The notes under the pieces: generated by a model | What the model was told of the DNA's origin: nothing | Seen by the model: only the letters and a program-made list of their open reading frames with translations | Databases searched by the model: none | DNA from: Spinacia oleracea | Lineage: Eukaryota > Streptophyta > Magnoliopsida > Caryophyllales > Amaranthaceae | Reading direction: 5' to 3' | NCBI RefSeq assembly: GCF_020520425.1 | Contig: NC_079491.1 | Span: 40,600,027 to 40,664,026 of the forward strand | Length of the DNA: 64,000 bases | Translations under genes and position numbers: made by a program | In this document: in pieces, positions 12,097 to 23,653 of the stretch | Layout of the letters: every line of letters begins with the position of its first letter | How positions within the stretch are numbered: the first letter of the stretch is position 1

Positions 12097-13558
12097 TGTA
12101 GACACCTACTTTTGTCCCCATTTCCGAAAGGGAAAGGTTCGATGATGAAAGCATAAATCTCCACTTAACAACGCATCTCCTATAAAATAAACGAATCTCA
12201 ATTCCCCTTTTCATTTCACCCGAAACCTGCTATTTATGGAAAACCTGCTAAAAATAGTAAACTGCCGTAAAAGGTAGCTTCTAAAAGTAGCAAATCATAA
12301 AGGATAGAAACCTGTCAGAATTAGGTGTTTCATTCCAACATAAATCCTAAATGAGATAGAAAACTGCGTGAATCCTATTCCTAATATGATTCGGAAATAA
12401 GAGTTACGTATTAATTAAAATCCTAACGAGCCTAGAGTTCGTAACGGGCCCAGACGCATTCCGTCATAAAATTGATACGCGCTAAAAGACTCGATTAAGT
12501 CTCAAACTCTACGGATTTCAGGAATCCGAATCTGACTAAAGAAAACAGCTCAGGCCCTATTTTCAACGCCTGGCTCTGGGCGCCGAAATCTTCGGCGCCC
12601 GGGCCTGGGCACTGAAAATACCTGGGTACGTGTTTTTTCCTAATTCTTTGTGGATTAGAACTCTGCAATTCTATCTTTCCACGAACTCTTCCCTATAAAT
12701 AGACCCCTAAATTCGACGTGAAAAGAACACACAACACACAATTATATTCTGATTATTGACTCCAACCCTTAGCCTAAGCCTCACGCTGCGAAATTGTTCA
12801 CGCGTTCTGTCGCAATCGATCCATAAATCAAACAGAACGTATCCTGTCCCATAATTGAGATTCGTTAAATAAAAAGGAGAAATAGCAAAGTCAAGTGGTT
12901 AGTTTTCTAAGAACCGTGACGCACCTCTCAAGGGTGCGTCGTAATGTGTCCCTTTTCGATGATTTAACTGCTTTCCTCGCCCTTTTTATGTACTGTTAAA
13001 CTAACTAAATCTGATTGTTCTATCACGCCTAACAAATATAATATTTTTGAGAAATCGGATTATCATGCTAGGTCCCTTAATGCTATTTAAATCAGATAAT
13101 CACGATCGAATTAGTATTATATGTTGCATATTGCTAAAATCAACTCAGATTAGTTTAATAGTTAACGCATGTCCCTTCAATTATTTATGCTGAGCTAGTA
13201 AGGATATCCTGCCTCTGGAGTTATCGACGAGCGAAGTACTCCTCTCGGTAGTTACAGTCCCCCGAACCCTCAATCTCTACCTTGTGGGTGTATATTGAGA
13301 GATCCCCACACCAGGGATCACAAGGGAACCTATGGCCGTCGTGGTCAAACATAATTGCACTCCCTTTATGTCACGATAACCGGGTTTTGTCAGTTTTTCT
13401 CATTGTCGTTAAAAAACTGAATGGCGACTCCTATATTACTAGTCAATTGGGTGTATACTCACAGGAAATCCAATTACACTTGATTGAATAAAAAGAATCG
13501 TCACACCCACGTGGGACGAGGTCACGCATTAGCCTCGTGCTTTTTCGACCCCCTCACA
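12097..13558 (+). repeat. G1 3' LTR (1462 bp)
   Basis: The LTR runs from TGTAGACACC to CCCTCACA. It matches the reverse complement of 19880-21339 over its whole length, with scattered substitutions and short indels (identity roughly 90 percent by eye). A TATA box TATAAATA lies at 12694-12701. A perfect 8-bp stem GACGCACC/GGTGCGTC lies about 210 bp downstream of it, near 12918-12940. A purine tract lies directly upstream at 12080-12096. Confidence 0.87.
12694..12701 (+). promoter_or_regulatory. LTR TATA box, G1
   Basis: TATAAATA follows CTTCCC and precedes GACCCCTAAATT. The same sequence appears in the LTR of G2 on the other strand near 20740. This is the likely element promoter. Confidence 0.6.
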
Positions 13559-13830
13559 CCTCGGGCGGGGGACGCGGTCGTGGGGAGAGAGAGAGGGCAC
13601 GGCACTCGCCCCTACGGCATAGCCGTTTCGATGTGGGGGTGAGTTCTTCCGGGGAGAGGTCCGAGCCGGAGCGTAGGCGACGTTCTGTGCCGGTGGCTCG
13701 AGAGCCTAGCCCCGAGTTGCAGTCACAGCCTCATTTTTGGGGTGATTCTGGCTGGGGGTCCTCATACCACGGGGAGTGGAGTGGATGGACCGGCGAGGCT
13801 TGGAGACATGAAGCCGATGACGAGTCTTAG
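13559..13830 (+). pseudogene. C-terminal exon of the G2 antisense PMD-type gene
   Basis: This is an open plus-strand frame ending at TAG (13828-13830), directly after the G1 LTR. It encodes an arginine, glycine and serine-rich tail (GGGRGRGERERARHS near the start, an RRRRS run, then WGSSYHGEWSGWTGEAWRHE), as often follows plant mobile domains. Position between pol and the missing 3' LTR, and antisense orientation, match the G1 gene at 9160-10046. The N-terminal part is beyond the G1 insertion, outside the window. Assignment to the same protein family is inference from position, because the PMD itself is not in this fragment. Confidence 0.55.
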
Positions 13831-14665
13831 GCTTACCTCCTGTTTTTTATATATTCATTCTTGTATTCCGCATGTATATATATTTTATTTTTTGTGAATT
13901 TTTTGGTGCAAGAATGTTTTGAGCCTTCCGTGGGCTTTGCCTCAACATTTTATAGCAGTACTAGCTTTTTAAACCAACGACGAATTTTGAAAAGAGAAAG
14001 AATTCCATATAAAAAAGTTAGTTCATACAAGAGTGCACACATATTTTTAGACTAGCCGACCATTTGGGGTATTACATATGCATGTTCACTATTTTTCGTT
14101 CTTTGCCGACTCGTGTCATACTCCTTTGTTGGGCTTGTTCCTGAAAATTCTTGTGTCTTTGTTTTCATTCTTATTTGGCCTTGCCCGTGCATGGGTTGGG
14201 GTATAGTGCCCTTTGTAATATCCTTTCTTCTTGACATGTTGCATGACTTTATTATTTTTTAATATTTATTGGACCGAATCCTTGATAAGGATTGCCTACG
14301 TATCTTGTCAGAATCAGGTCGCGCGTAGTTCTAGCTTTGACTTTTTGAATTTTTTTGAAAGGAATGTTCATTACACATTTGCTTCCCCCCCAAGTGTTCG
14401 TGGTTCTTTTGATGATCCGGAAAAGGAGTACGAACACTTGTAGAAGCGGGAGGATAGGTGGCAAGAGAGAATGACGCCCGTTCAAGGGCGAAGGAAATAT
14501 CGGCGCCCAGGCCTGGGCGTGAAAAATAACAGCGCCCAATCCTGGGCGTTGAAGTTTTGTCCTTCGCTTTTTCTACTTTATCGAATTTTATGCCGTTTGC
14601 GCAGAATGTTTGTTGATGAGTCTTAATGTGTTTTATTAGATGCCTTAACTCCGGACTGAATTTTA
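13831..14665. other. G2 region between antisense gene and pol end
   Basis: There is no gene. A GC-rich double-palindrome cassette lies at 14500-14556. This is the region where transcripts of pol (minus) and the antisense gene (plus) would converge and overlap at their 3' ends. Confidence 0.5.
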
Positions 14666-17600
14666 TTAAATATAGTACTTTTTCAATTGGTCTAAGTTCG
14701 TGAGGTTAGCGAATTCCGCTCCATCTATGTCGGCTAGTTGGAATGCTCCGCCAGGTAGGATGGTCTTTACAAAAATATGGTCCTGTCCAATTAGGCCGGA
14801 ATTTTCCTCGAGGGTCCGTAGTAGGTGCGCGGACTTCTTTTAATACAAAATCGCCTTCTTTGATATTTCGAGGTTTGACTCTTTTGTTGAATTGCCTTGC
14901 GATGCGCTTTTGATACACTTGCACGTGATGTAAAGCTCTCAACCTCCGTTCGTCTAAAAGGACGAGCTCGTCGTACCTAGCTTGAACTCAATCAGCCTCG
15001 GGCAGCTTGCTTTCTAGGACGATCCGGAGGGAGGGAATTTCCAACTCGATCGGTTGAACTGCTTCCATTCCGTATACCAAGGAGTAGGGTGTTACTCCAA
15101 TGGAGGTGCGGATTGAGGTTCGATAGCCCCATAATGCGAAGTGTAATTTGTTGGGCCAATCCTTACAATTTTCGGCCATTTTTTCGATTATGACTTTAAT
15201 ATTTTTGTTGGCCGCCTCTACTGCGCCGTTCATTTGCGGCCTGTAGGGAGAGGATTTATGGTGTTTGACATGATATTTTTCGAGCAGGTCTTGGACTTCG
15301 GCCCTAAAGTGGGAACCTTGGTCACTTATGCTTTCATGTGGAACCCCGTATCGGCAGAATATGTTCTTTTCTAGGAATCGAGCGACATGTTTGGCCGTTA
15401 ATTTTGCATAGGAGACTGCCTCTACCCATTTAGTGAAGTAATCAATTGCGACTAAAACGTACTCGTGTCCCCCTACGCCTGTTGGTGTTACCTTGTCGAT
15501 TATATCTATACCCCAGGTGGAAAAGGGCCATGGAGAAGTGAAGGTGTATAGTTCTGAGGGAGGCAAGTGGTTAAGGTTACTGAAGATTTGGCATTTTGGG
15601 CAAGTTTTTACAAAGTGATGGCAATCGGTTTCCATAGTGGTCCAATAGTACCCTGAGCGGGATATTTTTCGGGATAGCATTTTTCCGTTCATATGGGGTC
15701 CGCACACGCCGTTATGGTATTCTTCCATTAGTCTTTGGGCTTGGTTTTGGTGGTTACAAAGTAACTTGATTTTATTCGGCGTGTATTTGTACAATTCCCC
15801 CAGAATTATGCTATATTGTGAAACGAGGAGGCGTATGGCCTTTTGTGCTCGCGGGGAGGTGTTTGGGGGGAATTCCCCACTTGTTTTGTAACGAAGGATG
15901 TCTGTATACCATGGTTCTTCTTCGGTGTTTTCAGGTTCGGAGTCTATGGCACAGCAATAAGCCGGCTCTTTCCTTCGCTCGACCCGAAGGGTCATTCCGT
16001 CCCATTCATTCGGGATGTTGAGCATTGAAGCTAGCTTCGCTAGTGCATCCGCGAATTGGTTGTCGTCTCTTGGTAAGTACGTATACTCGATTTTTTCAAA
16101 TTGCTCGACTATTTGGTCTAAGTGAGCTTGATATTTTGAGAGACTAGTGCTTCGGACCTTCCATCTTTTGGATATATGGTTGATTATTAGGGAAGAATTC
16201 CCGAAGACTTGTAGATGTTTGACTCCGAGGCTAACTGCGGCCTCTAGCCCAACTATGCAGGCTTCATATTCGGCGGCGTTGTTTGTGGCCTCGAAGTCAA
16301 GTTTGACGGAAATTGGTATATGGGCCCCTTCGGGACTGACTAGGAGAACTCCGACGCCGCATCCCTTCTGGTTGGACGCGCCATCGAAGTATAGTGTCCA
16401 ATAGTGGTCTCGTATCATCAGAAGTTCCTCGTCAGGGAGGAGGTAAGCTTCCGTGGTTTCCTCATTCGTGGCATGCTCGGCCAGGAATTCGGCTACCGCT
16501 CTTCCTTTGATTGTTTTTTCTGGCATGAATTTTAGGTCGAATTCTGAGAGCATGACTAGCCACCTGGACAGACGACCATTTAGGGCGGGCTTTTCGAACA
16601 TGTATTTTAAGGGGTCTAGTTGTGACACTATATGAAAAGTGTGGGCCAATAGGTAATGTCTGAGTTTTTTGGATGCCCAGGCGAGGGCGAGGTAGGTTTT
16701 CTCAAGTTCTGTGTATCTCGTCTCGTACTGTATGAACTTCTTGCTCAAGTAGTAAATGGCTCGCTCGGATCCATGTACACACTGTGAGAGCATAGCTCCT
16801 GCTGCAGTATCCGTGACGGTTAGGTATAGGCGTAAAGGGATTCCGGGCAAAGGCGGGGAAAGGACGGGTGGTTTGCTTAGATATTCTTTGATTTTGTCGA
16901 AGGCAATTTGGCATTGTTCATCCCATTCGGCTTTTTCTTCTTTTCTTAATTTTTTGAATATTGGCTCGCAAGTGATAGTAAGCTTGGAAATGAACCTACT
17001 AATGTATTGCAGCTTTCCTAGGAAGCCCCTTATGTGTTTTTCAGTTTTCGGTAGGGGCATTTCGGTAATGGCTTTGATCTTGGATGGGTCAATCTCGATT
17101 CCTCGTGTACTAACAACATATCCTAGAAACTTTCCAGAGGTTACCCCGAACACACATTTTTGTGGATTTAGTCTCATGTTATATTTCAAGATTCGGGTGA
17201 AGAATTTTCTAAGTGCCGGGAGGTGACCGTGCCGGTCTTTAGATTTGACGATCATGTCGTCTACATAGACCTCGATTTCTTTGTGTATCATGTCATGGAG
17301 TAACGTGGTGGCTGTTCTTTGATAGGTGGCCCCTGCGTTTTTCAAACCAAAAGGCATTACAGTGTAACAATATGTACCCCAAGGGGTAATGAAGGTTGTT
17401 TTTTCCATGTCGTCTTCTGCCATAAGTATTTGGTTATATCCGGCGTACCCGTCCATAAAGGAGAGAAGCGCGTGTTCCGCGGTGTTGTCTACTAGTATGT
17501 CAATGTGAGGTAGAGGGAAGTCATCTTTGGGACTGGCTTTGTTGAGGTCTCGAAAGTCTACGCACATTCGCACTCGTCCATCTTTTTTAGCTACGGGGAC

Positions 17601-18581
17601 AATATTGGCAACCCATTCTGGGTAGTTGGAGACTTTTATGAAGCCGGCGTCTAATTGTTTAGTGACTTCTTCTTTTATTTTCAAGGCTATCTCTGGTTTG
17701 AGCCGCCGTAGCTTTTGTTTTACCGGCGTCATTTTGGGATCTAGCGGAATTTTATGCTCAGCGATTTCTCGATCTATTCCTGGCATGTCTTTGTAGGACC
17801 AAGCAAAGACACCCTCGAATTCCCGCAAAGTGGAGATTAGATCGACCTTTTCAGTGGGAGTTAAGGTGAGGCTAATTTTAATGATTTTAGGATTTTCTTC
17901 TGTTCCAATATTTACCGATTCTGTGTCCTCAATTATAGGAGTTTTGAGTTCTTGTTCATTTACAGCTTTTATTAGTTCGGTATATTCCTCTTCTGGCTCT
18001 TTTTCGCGCTCATTAGTGGCGAGACATTCTGCATTATTACTCGGATTTTTAAGCGGCATATACTCAAAAGTTTTGTTTATCTTATTAAAGTCATGAAGCA
18101 TTACATCAAAAAGATCTCCCGGAGTAGATATTTCCGGGTCTAAACTATTTTTGGGAGGGGTTAAAATTTTGCTAGGTTCGGACTCGGAGTCAGACTCAGA
18201 TTCAGACTCTAATTCTTCGTACATCGGACCCTCTCCCGCAGATATCTTGAACTTCATCCCACGAGCATTAGTCCATTTGAAAGTCTTGCGCGACCCTCGT
18301 TGGATTTGGTCATCTTTTGAGGGTGATGGAGCGATCAATTTACTAGGATCGAACACTTCATCTTAGAGATCTAATGCCATAATTCCTGTTTCATTCTTCG
18401 CTCTTTTCTTTTCTAACCCAAACAATAGCCCGAAAGCATGTGAGTTGGGAAGCGTTTTTGGCATAGCACGATTCTTTGGGGCGAGTGGCCTTTGAGAACG
18501 TAAAGGGTCGTGTTCCAGAGCATGCATCTCTTGGGTTTTTGCGACCTCTAGGTATAGATGTTCGGGATATGCTTCTTCCAT
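14666..18581 (-). pseudogene. G2 pol: reverse transcriptase, two RNase H domains, integrase; inactivated
   Basis: The main open part is 18356-14988 (1122 residues). Reverse transcriptase spans about residues 245-420 with FMDGYAGYNQI and YVDDM (364-368). The gypsy RNase H follows, then a second, archaeal-type RNase H (YFDGASNQKGCG), the hallmark of the Tat lineage. Integrase has a His2Cys2 finger ending CPKC and an intact D, D, E triad (GIDII, SDQGSHF, GAVEAANK). Breaks are an in-frame TAA at 18363-18365, a TGA just after ..PEAD (about 14988) where most relatives have Trp, and a frameshift after WTGPY; the last frame ends at 14666. In the second RNase H the usual acidic GDS motif reads GNS. 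No gag or protease is present upstream. Confidence 0.9.
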
Positions 18582-19860
18582 CGCGTTCCTTGATGGCTAT
18601 CACGGGTAGGTATTCAGGGGCCCTGCATTATTGTTGTGGTGTAGGAGACACATTAGTTTGTTTCGTGACTCGGTTTTTAGACATTTTATGACTACCCTTA
18701 AGTCGGACTAGTATATTTGGACTGCTATGTGTGCACTTTGAACTCTTTATATTTTCGAAAATCTTTGCCCGTGTGACATTCATAGTTACTGACATGTTCG
18801 GTTTTGGTGTCGAACATTGTCGTCGTAGGAGGCCTATCAACGACACAAAGAGTTATTTATTTATTTTATTTTTTTTGAAGTCGCTTCTAGAATCGAGTGC
18901 TTTTTTCTTACGCCCTCGTAGCAAAAAAAAATTTTACGAACGATTTTTTTTCGTGCTACGTATTTTCCTCTTGCGCGGGCACCGAGGCTGCTGCGCCTGA
19001 CCAGAAGGCCAAGCAGCAACTTCAGCGCCCAGCTAAGGGCGTGAGAAATTCTGGCGCCCAGCCAGGGGCGTTGAAAATGCGTCCCTGGCTGGTTCTCGTT
19101 TTCTGTTTGCGTCTACTTTTGTTTATGCGACTTCGATTTTGCGTGCTTGCCTAATAACGTCATTTACGCGTTGTGCAGCGTTTGTGGGATTCGTTACAGG
19201 CCATCCCGAGCGTCGCTTATTTTTGTGGCGATCGTTCGGGTTTGCGGAACACGTGTTTCGGTATAACTCTTTGGAAAATTGGTTTATGAATGTTTGGGCA
19301 ATTTTTAAGGTCGTTGGTTTTTCTAGGACAGTTTGTCACACACAATCATATATTTCGCTACACATAACTAACATTCCATCATGAGGCAATAATAATATGT
19401 CATGTAGTTTATGATAGGCTTCTATGGGTAGTTATTTGCGCCTGGCTTGGTACCGCTTCTATCGTAGATCCAACACATGCCCCGGTCGAGGTAGTGTCTT
19501 CAGCAGACAAATTTCGCTCAAGAGGCCAACTTAACCCGCAAGTGCAAGCCAAGGGGGCATGCAGGCGAGAGGGACCTAATGGGCGAGCGATTGGGTTTGG
19601 GACGGGTGTACTACTAGCGAAAGTGCCGAGTGGACAACATTCGAAGCGTATGCACCCCCCGGTTGGCGATGGGTATCCTTAGTCCCAACTCCCGAGATGA
19701 AACACCAAGGCAGCCAAGATTCGTTATGCGGTTCTGCCCGTTCACATTAATATGCTGATTTTCAGGTCGTCCCAACTTGATTGGGAAATAAACGCGGGGT
19801 AGGATCGTTTCACCCTTCGGCTATTTTGATTACCTACAAGCACGAGTATTTCCTTCACTA
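18582..19860. other. G2 leader, gag and protease missing
   Basis: I find no gag or protease motif between the primer binding site and pol. A double-palindrome cassette lies at 19019-19090. A full Tat element would carry well over 1 kb of gag plus protease here, so an internal deletion is likely. Confidence 0.5.
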
Positions 19861-19878
19861 TCCCCAGCGGAGTCGCCA
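19861..19878 (-). promoter_or_regulatory. Primer binding site of G2
   Basis: On the minus strand TGGCGACTCCGCTGGGGA begins one base after the LTR end. Its first bases match the complement of a tRNA 3' end. The exact tRNA was not determined; tRNA-Arg is the usual assignment for related elements, from memory. Confidence 0.7.
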
Positions 19879-19879
19879 C

Positions 19880-21339
19880 TGTGAGGGGGTCGGAAAAGCA
19901 CGAGGCTAATGCGTGACCTCGTCCCTCGTGGGTGTGACGCTTCTTTTTGTCAAATCAAGTGTAATTGGATTTCCTGTGAGTTTACACCCAATTGACTAGT
20001 AATATAGGAGTCGCCATTCAGTTTTTAACGACAATGAAAAAAACTGACAAAACCCGGTTATCGTGACATAAAAGGAGTGCAATTATGTTTGACCACGACG
20101 GCCGTAGGTTCCCTTGTGATCCCTGGTGGTGGGGATCGCTCAACGTACACCCGCAAGGTAGAGATTGAGGGTTCAGGGGACTGTAACTACCGAGAGGAGT
20201 ACTCGCTCTTCGATAACTCCAGAGGCAGGATATCCTTACTAGCTCAGCATAAATAATTGAAGGGACATGCGTTAACTATTAAACTAATCTGAGTTGATTT
20301 TATCAATATGCAGCATATAGTACTAGATCGAACGCGGTTATCTGATTTAGATTGTTTCAAGGGACCTAGCATGATAATCCAATTTCCCAAAAATATCATA
20401 TTTATTAAGCGTGATCGAACAATCAGATTTTAGTTAGTTTAACAGTTCATAAAAGAACGAGGAAAGAAATTAAACCATGGAAAAGGGACACATTACGACG
20501 CACCCTTGAGAGGTGCGTCACGGTTCTCAGAAAACTAACCACTTTGACTTTACTATTTCTCCTTTTATTTAACGAATCTCAAATTATGGGACGGGATACG
20601 TTCTGTTCGATTTATGGATCGATTGCGACAGAACACGTGATCAGTTTTGCAGCGTGAGGCTTAGGCTTAGGGGTTTAGAGTCAATACTCAGAATATAATT
20701 GTGTGTTGTGTGTCCTTTTCACGTCGAACTTAAGGGTCTATTTATAGGAAAGAGTTCATGGAAAGATAGAATTGCAGAACTCTAATCCACGAGGAATTAG
20801 GAAAAAACACGTACCAGGTATTTTCAGCGCCCAGGCCTGGGCGCCGAAGATTTCGGCACCCAGAGCCAGGCGTTGAAAATAGGGTCTAGGCTGTTTTTCT
20901 TAGTCAGATTCGGATTCCTAGAATCCGGAGTATTTGAGATTTAATTGAGTCCTTTGGCGCGTATTAACCTTGCGACGGGATGCGTCTGGGCCCGTTACGA
21001 ACTCTAGGCTCGTTAGGATTTTAATTAACACGTGACTCTTACTTTCGAATCATATTAGGAATAGGATTCTCTCGCAATTTCTATCTCATTTAGGATTTAT
21101 GTTGGAGTGCAACACCTAATTCTGACAGGTTTCTATCTTTCATGACTTGCCACTTTTAACAACTACCCATTACGGTAGTTACTATTTTTAGTAGGTTTCC
21201 ATAAATAGCAGGTTTCGGGTGAAATGAAAAGGGGAATTGAGATTCGTTATTTTATAGGAGATGCGTTGTCAAGTGGAGATTTACGTTCTCATCATCGAAC
21301 CTTCCCTTTCGGGAATGGGGACAAAAGTAGGTGTCTACA
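19880..21339 (-). repeat. G2 5' LTR (1460 bp)
   Basis: The LTR is the full-length reverse-complement partner of 12097-13558, with TG/CA ends. Differences from the G1 LTR are spread along its length, so the two LTRs belong to two separate insertions of one family and not to one element. A cassette of paired GC-rich palindromes lies at 20820-20889, at the place equivalent to 12550-12627 in G1. Confidence 0.87.
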
Positions 21340-22380
21340 GTGAGTCAGTTCCTTTTCATTTTAAGAATAAAGCTTTGTCATATCTACTTCGTTTAAAATC
21401 ATTTTTTAGAAGGATTTTAGATAATATTTCGTACCACGATCTAGTAGCTTGCCTTAACCCATGGAGAGCTTTGTCATGCTTATAGATGTGATTTAAAAAT
21501 TCATTTCAGAAACGGGAGGTTGTTCCACATAGACGTTCTTTTCTAAAAATTCATTTATGGAAACACATTTGACGTCCATTTGGTACAACTTAATTTCTGT
21601 AAAGGCTGCAAAAACAATTAAAGTTCTTATAGTTTCTAATCTAGCAACAGGAGCAAAAGTTTCTTCGAAATTAGTACCTTCCTGTTGATTGTAGCCTTTA
21701 ACAGCTAACCTTACTTTGTTCCTGACTCTTGTTCCATGTTTATCAAGCTTGATCCTGTACATCCATTTGAGTCCTATCCCCTTCTGGTTATTTGGCTTGA
21801 TTATGGAGAGGAATGCATGGAAAGTACAAAAGTTCCTGAGTTGATATCTTGTCTGAATTCCTCTTTCAATGTCGCTGACAATCAGATCCATTGGATGGGA
21901 ACTCTGTTGTTTCCATGGCTTAGGTTGAGATTGAGCCACAGGAACATTCAAACTTTCCTCAGTTACTTTTGTTTCTTGAGTTCCTTGAGATCCTCGAGTT
22001 CCTTGTTCCTGTTGAATAATAGGGTGATCCTCAGGAACAGGAACTTCTGGATCAGGAACTCTAAGATCTTGTTCCTCTTGAATAGGAACTCCCTGATTCA
22101 CTTTGATTTCTTGAACTCCTGATTCAGCTGTCTCTTTATGTTGTCTAGCTAGAGAAGTTTCCTCATTGTTATCTGTGAAGTGAATCAAACCATTTTTGAA
22201 ATCCTTCTGTTCCTGAACTTCACTAGTTTCATCAAGCATAATATGTACATGTTCAACTCTTTTAAAAGAGTTTTTAATAGAGGTGTTCCTGCCAGGCAAC
22301 TCAAAGAACCTACCTTGTAAATAAGATCTAACATTATTTAGGTAGGTCATGTATCTTTTACTGGGTTCCAATGCCTTATT
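21340..22380 (-). pseudogene. C2 reverse transcriptase, N-terminal half
   Basis: Minus-strand frame 22371-21493 encodes the connector and start of Copia RT: a Q/E-rich linker with repeated EVPVPE-like segments, then WMYRIKLDKHGTRVRNKVRLAVKGY-like and EGTNFEETFAPVARLETIR blocks, and YQMDVK. Below 21493, after a stop, DKALHGLRQATRSWYEILS continues in another frame, matching DKALYGLKQAPRAWY. The G2 insertion at 21339/21340 cuts it before the YVDD region. The family is Copia, SIRE-like by its linker and LTR ends. Confidence 0.85.
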
Positions 22381-22519
22381 ACTTGAGCCTTTATTACGCT
22401 AAGATTTTTAAAAACGTCTAGAGTTTCTATCAATAATTCCACTAATTTATTTTTAGACAGAGATTGAAGAGTTGAGGAACTTACTTCACTTGATGGATCT
22501 TGGGTTGATTCATCGATCT

Positions 22520-23640
22520 TTTCCATAAGACAAAGTTTTTATGTTTCTTCTAGTTGATCCTCATCTTCTTCTGAATCAGTGGCTTCTCCCCAAGCTGCGA
22601 TCATTGCCTTCTTGAAGTTGGGTTTGGCAAAGGTAGATTTGTTGAATCTTTCCTTGTATTGATCTTTTCCCTTGCCTTTTCCCTTTTTATTTCCCTACTG
22701 AGGGCAGTCTTTGATTTGATGGTCAGAATCACCGCACTTGAAACATCCTTGGTCAGACTTGGAACCACTTGGTTTTCACATTGAGTTCCTTCCTCTTAGA
22801 TTTCCAGGTTTAGAGTTCCTGTAAAATCTTTTCATTCTTCTGATCAACGTAGCAGCCTCTTCTTCATCGGGTTTTGAGTCCTCTTGTTCCTCATCCTTGA
22901 GAGTAAAGCCTCGGTTCTCAGGAATAGCTGCTCCTAGATCTAATTCATAAGTCATCAAGGATCCGACCAATTGTTCAATGTTGAATTTAATGAAATCCTT
23001 CGTTTCAAACAATGCAGTGGCCTTGGTTCTCCATCTATCATCCTGTGGCATGCTCCTTACGATCTTCCTAACCTGTTCATCAGAGAGAATAATTCTTCCA
23101 AGAGAAACTAGCTCATTAGTAATGTTAGTGAAACGAGTAAACATTTCCTGGATTGTTTCTCTTGGTTACATTTCAAAACGTTCATATTTAGACATTAATA
23201 AATCAATTTTAGAACGTTTAACCTCGTTAGTTCCTTCATGAGTTATTTGAAGGAGATCCCAAATTCGCTTTGCGCTCTTGCAACCCATAACTCTATTATG
23301 TTCGTGAAGTCCAAGGCCGCAATGCAAGATTTTCACAGCCATTGCATTGATTTCAAATTTCTCAAAATCTTCCTTAGTAAATTCAGACATAGGTTTAGGA
23401 ACTACCTCATTTTGAGCATTGATCGTTGTTACCTCGAAATCGCCGACTTCTATGACTCGCCAGACTTGACATTCTCTGCCTTGATATAGATCTCCATCCT
23501 GTTCTTCCAGTAGGTGTAGAATTTTCCATTGAACATTGGAGGTATTTGAGTGGAATAACCTTCCTCGAGTTTCTCGTAAGCGTTCATACTTTCCAAGAAC
23601 TTTTTCTCAACAGGGTTTCCTGTGTTTTTGTGAGATCCTG
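22520..23640 (-). pseudogene. C2 gag with CCHC zinc knuckle, several stops
   Basis: Three minus-strand segments (23680-23450, 23390-23166, 23144-22776) form a UBN2-type Copia gag, including PPMFNGKFYTYWKNRMEIYI, KSAKRIWDLLQITHEGTNEVK and FTRFTNITNELVSLG. The zinc knuckle CFKCGDSDHQIKDC (C-x2-C-x4-H-x4-C) lies near 22700-22745. In-frame stops occur after KSGES, FEM, RNSM and CPQ. The gag binds RNA and forms the particle in active elements; this copy cannot be made whole. Confidence 0.85.
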
Positions 23641-23653
23641 CTCTGATACCAAC

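Larger units (their letters stand above)
9160..13558 (+). mobile_element. Ty3/gypsy Tat-lineage element G1, 3' part, plus strand
   Basis: This is the 3' end of a gypsy element on the plus strand: an antisense gene (9160-10046, minus), a hairpin array (11090-11585), short direct repeats, a polypurine tract (AAAGTGGGGGCTAAC ending at 12096) and a 3' LTR (12097-13558). The gag-pol part would lie left of C1, which interrupts G1 at 9159/9160. An antisense gene between pol and the 3' LTR is known for several plant Tat-lineage retrotransposons. G1 sits head-on in G2, its opposite-strand relative; CCTCG at 13559-13563 is the expected target duplication at this junction. Confidence 0.8.
13559..21339 (-). 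mobile_element. Ty3/gypsy Tat-lineage element G2, 5' LTR to antisense gene, minus strand
   Basis: Reading the minus strand from 21339: 5' LTR (21339-19880), primer binding site TGGCGACTCCGCTGGGGA (19878-19861), leader, pol (18581-14666) and the C-terminal exon of an antisense gene (13559-13830, plus strand), where G1 has inserted. The rest of G2, including its 3' LTR, must lie left of G1 outside the window. Gag and protease are missing: only about 1.3 kb separates the primer binding site from the start of the readable pol. G2 is inserted in the reverse transcriptase of Copia element C2; GTGAG (21340-21344) is the expected target duplication. Confidence 0.83.

Noticed and set aside
15818..17226. 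Plus-strand frames opposite G2 pol
   Set aside because: Shadow frames of the pol coding strand without domains.
12097..21339. A single gypsy element bounded by LTRs at 12097-13558 and 19880-21339
   Set aside because: The LTRs are inverted and diverged, and the plus-strand LTR has its own purine tract on the outer side, so two insertions are needed.
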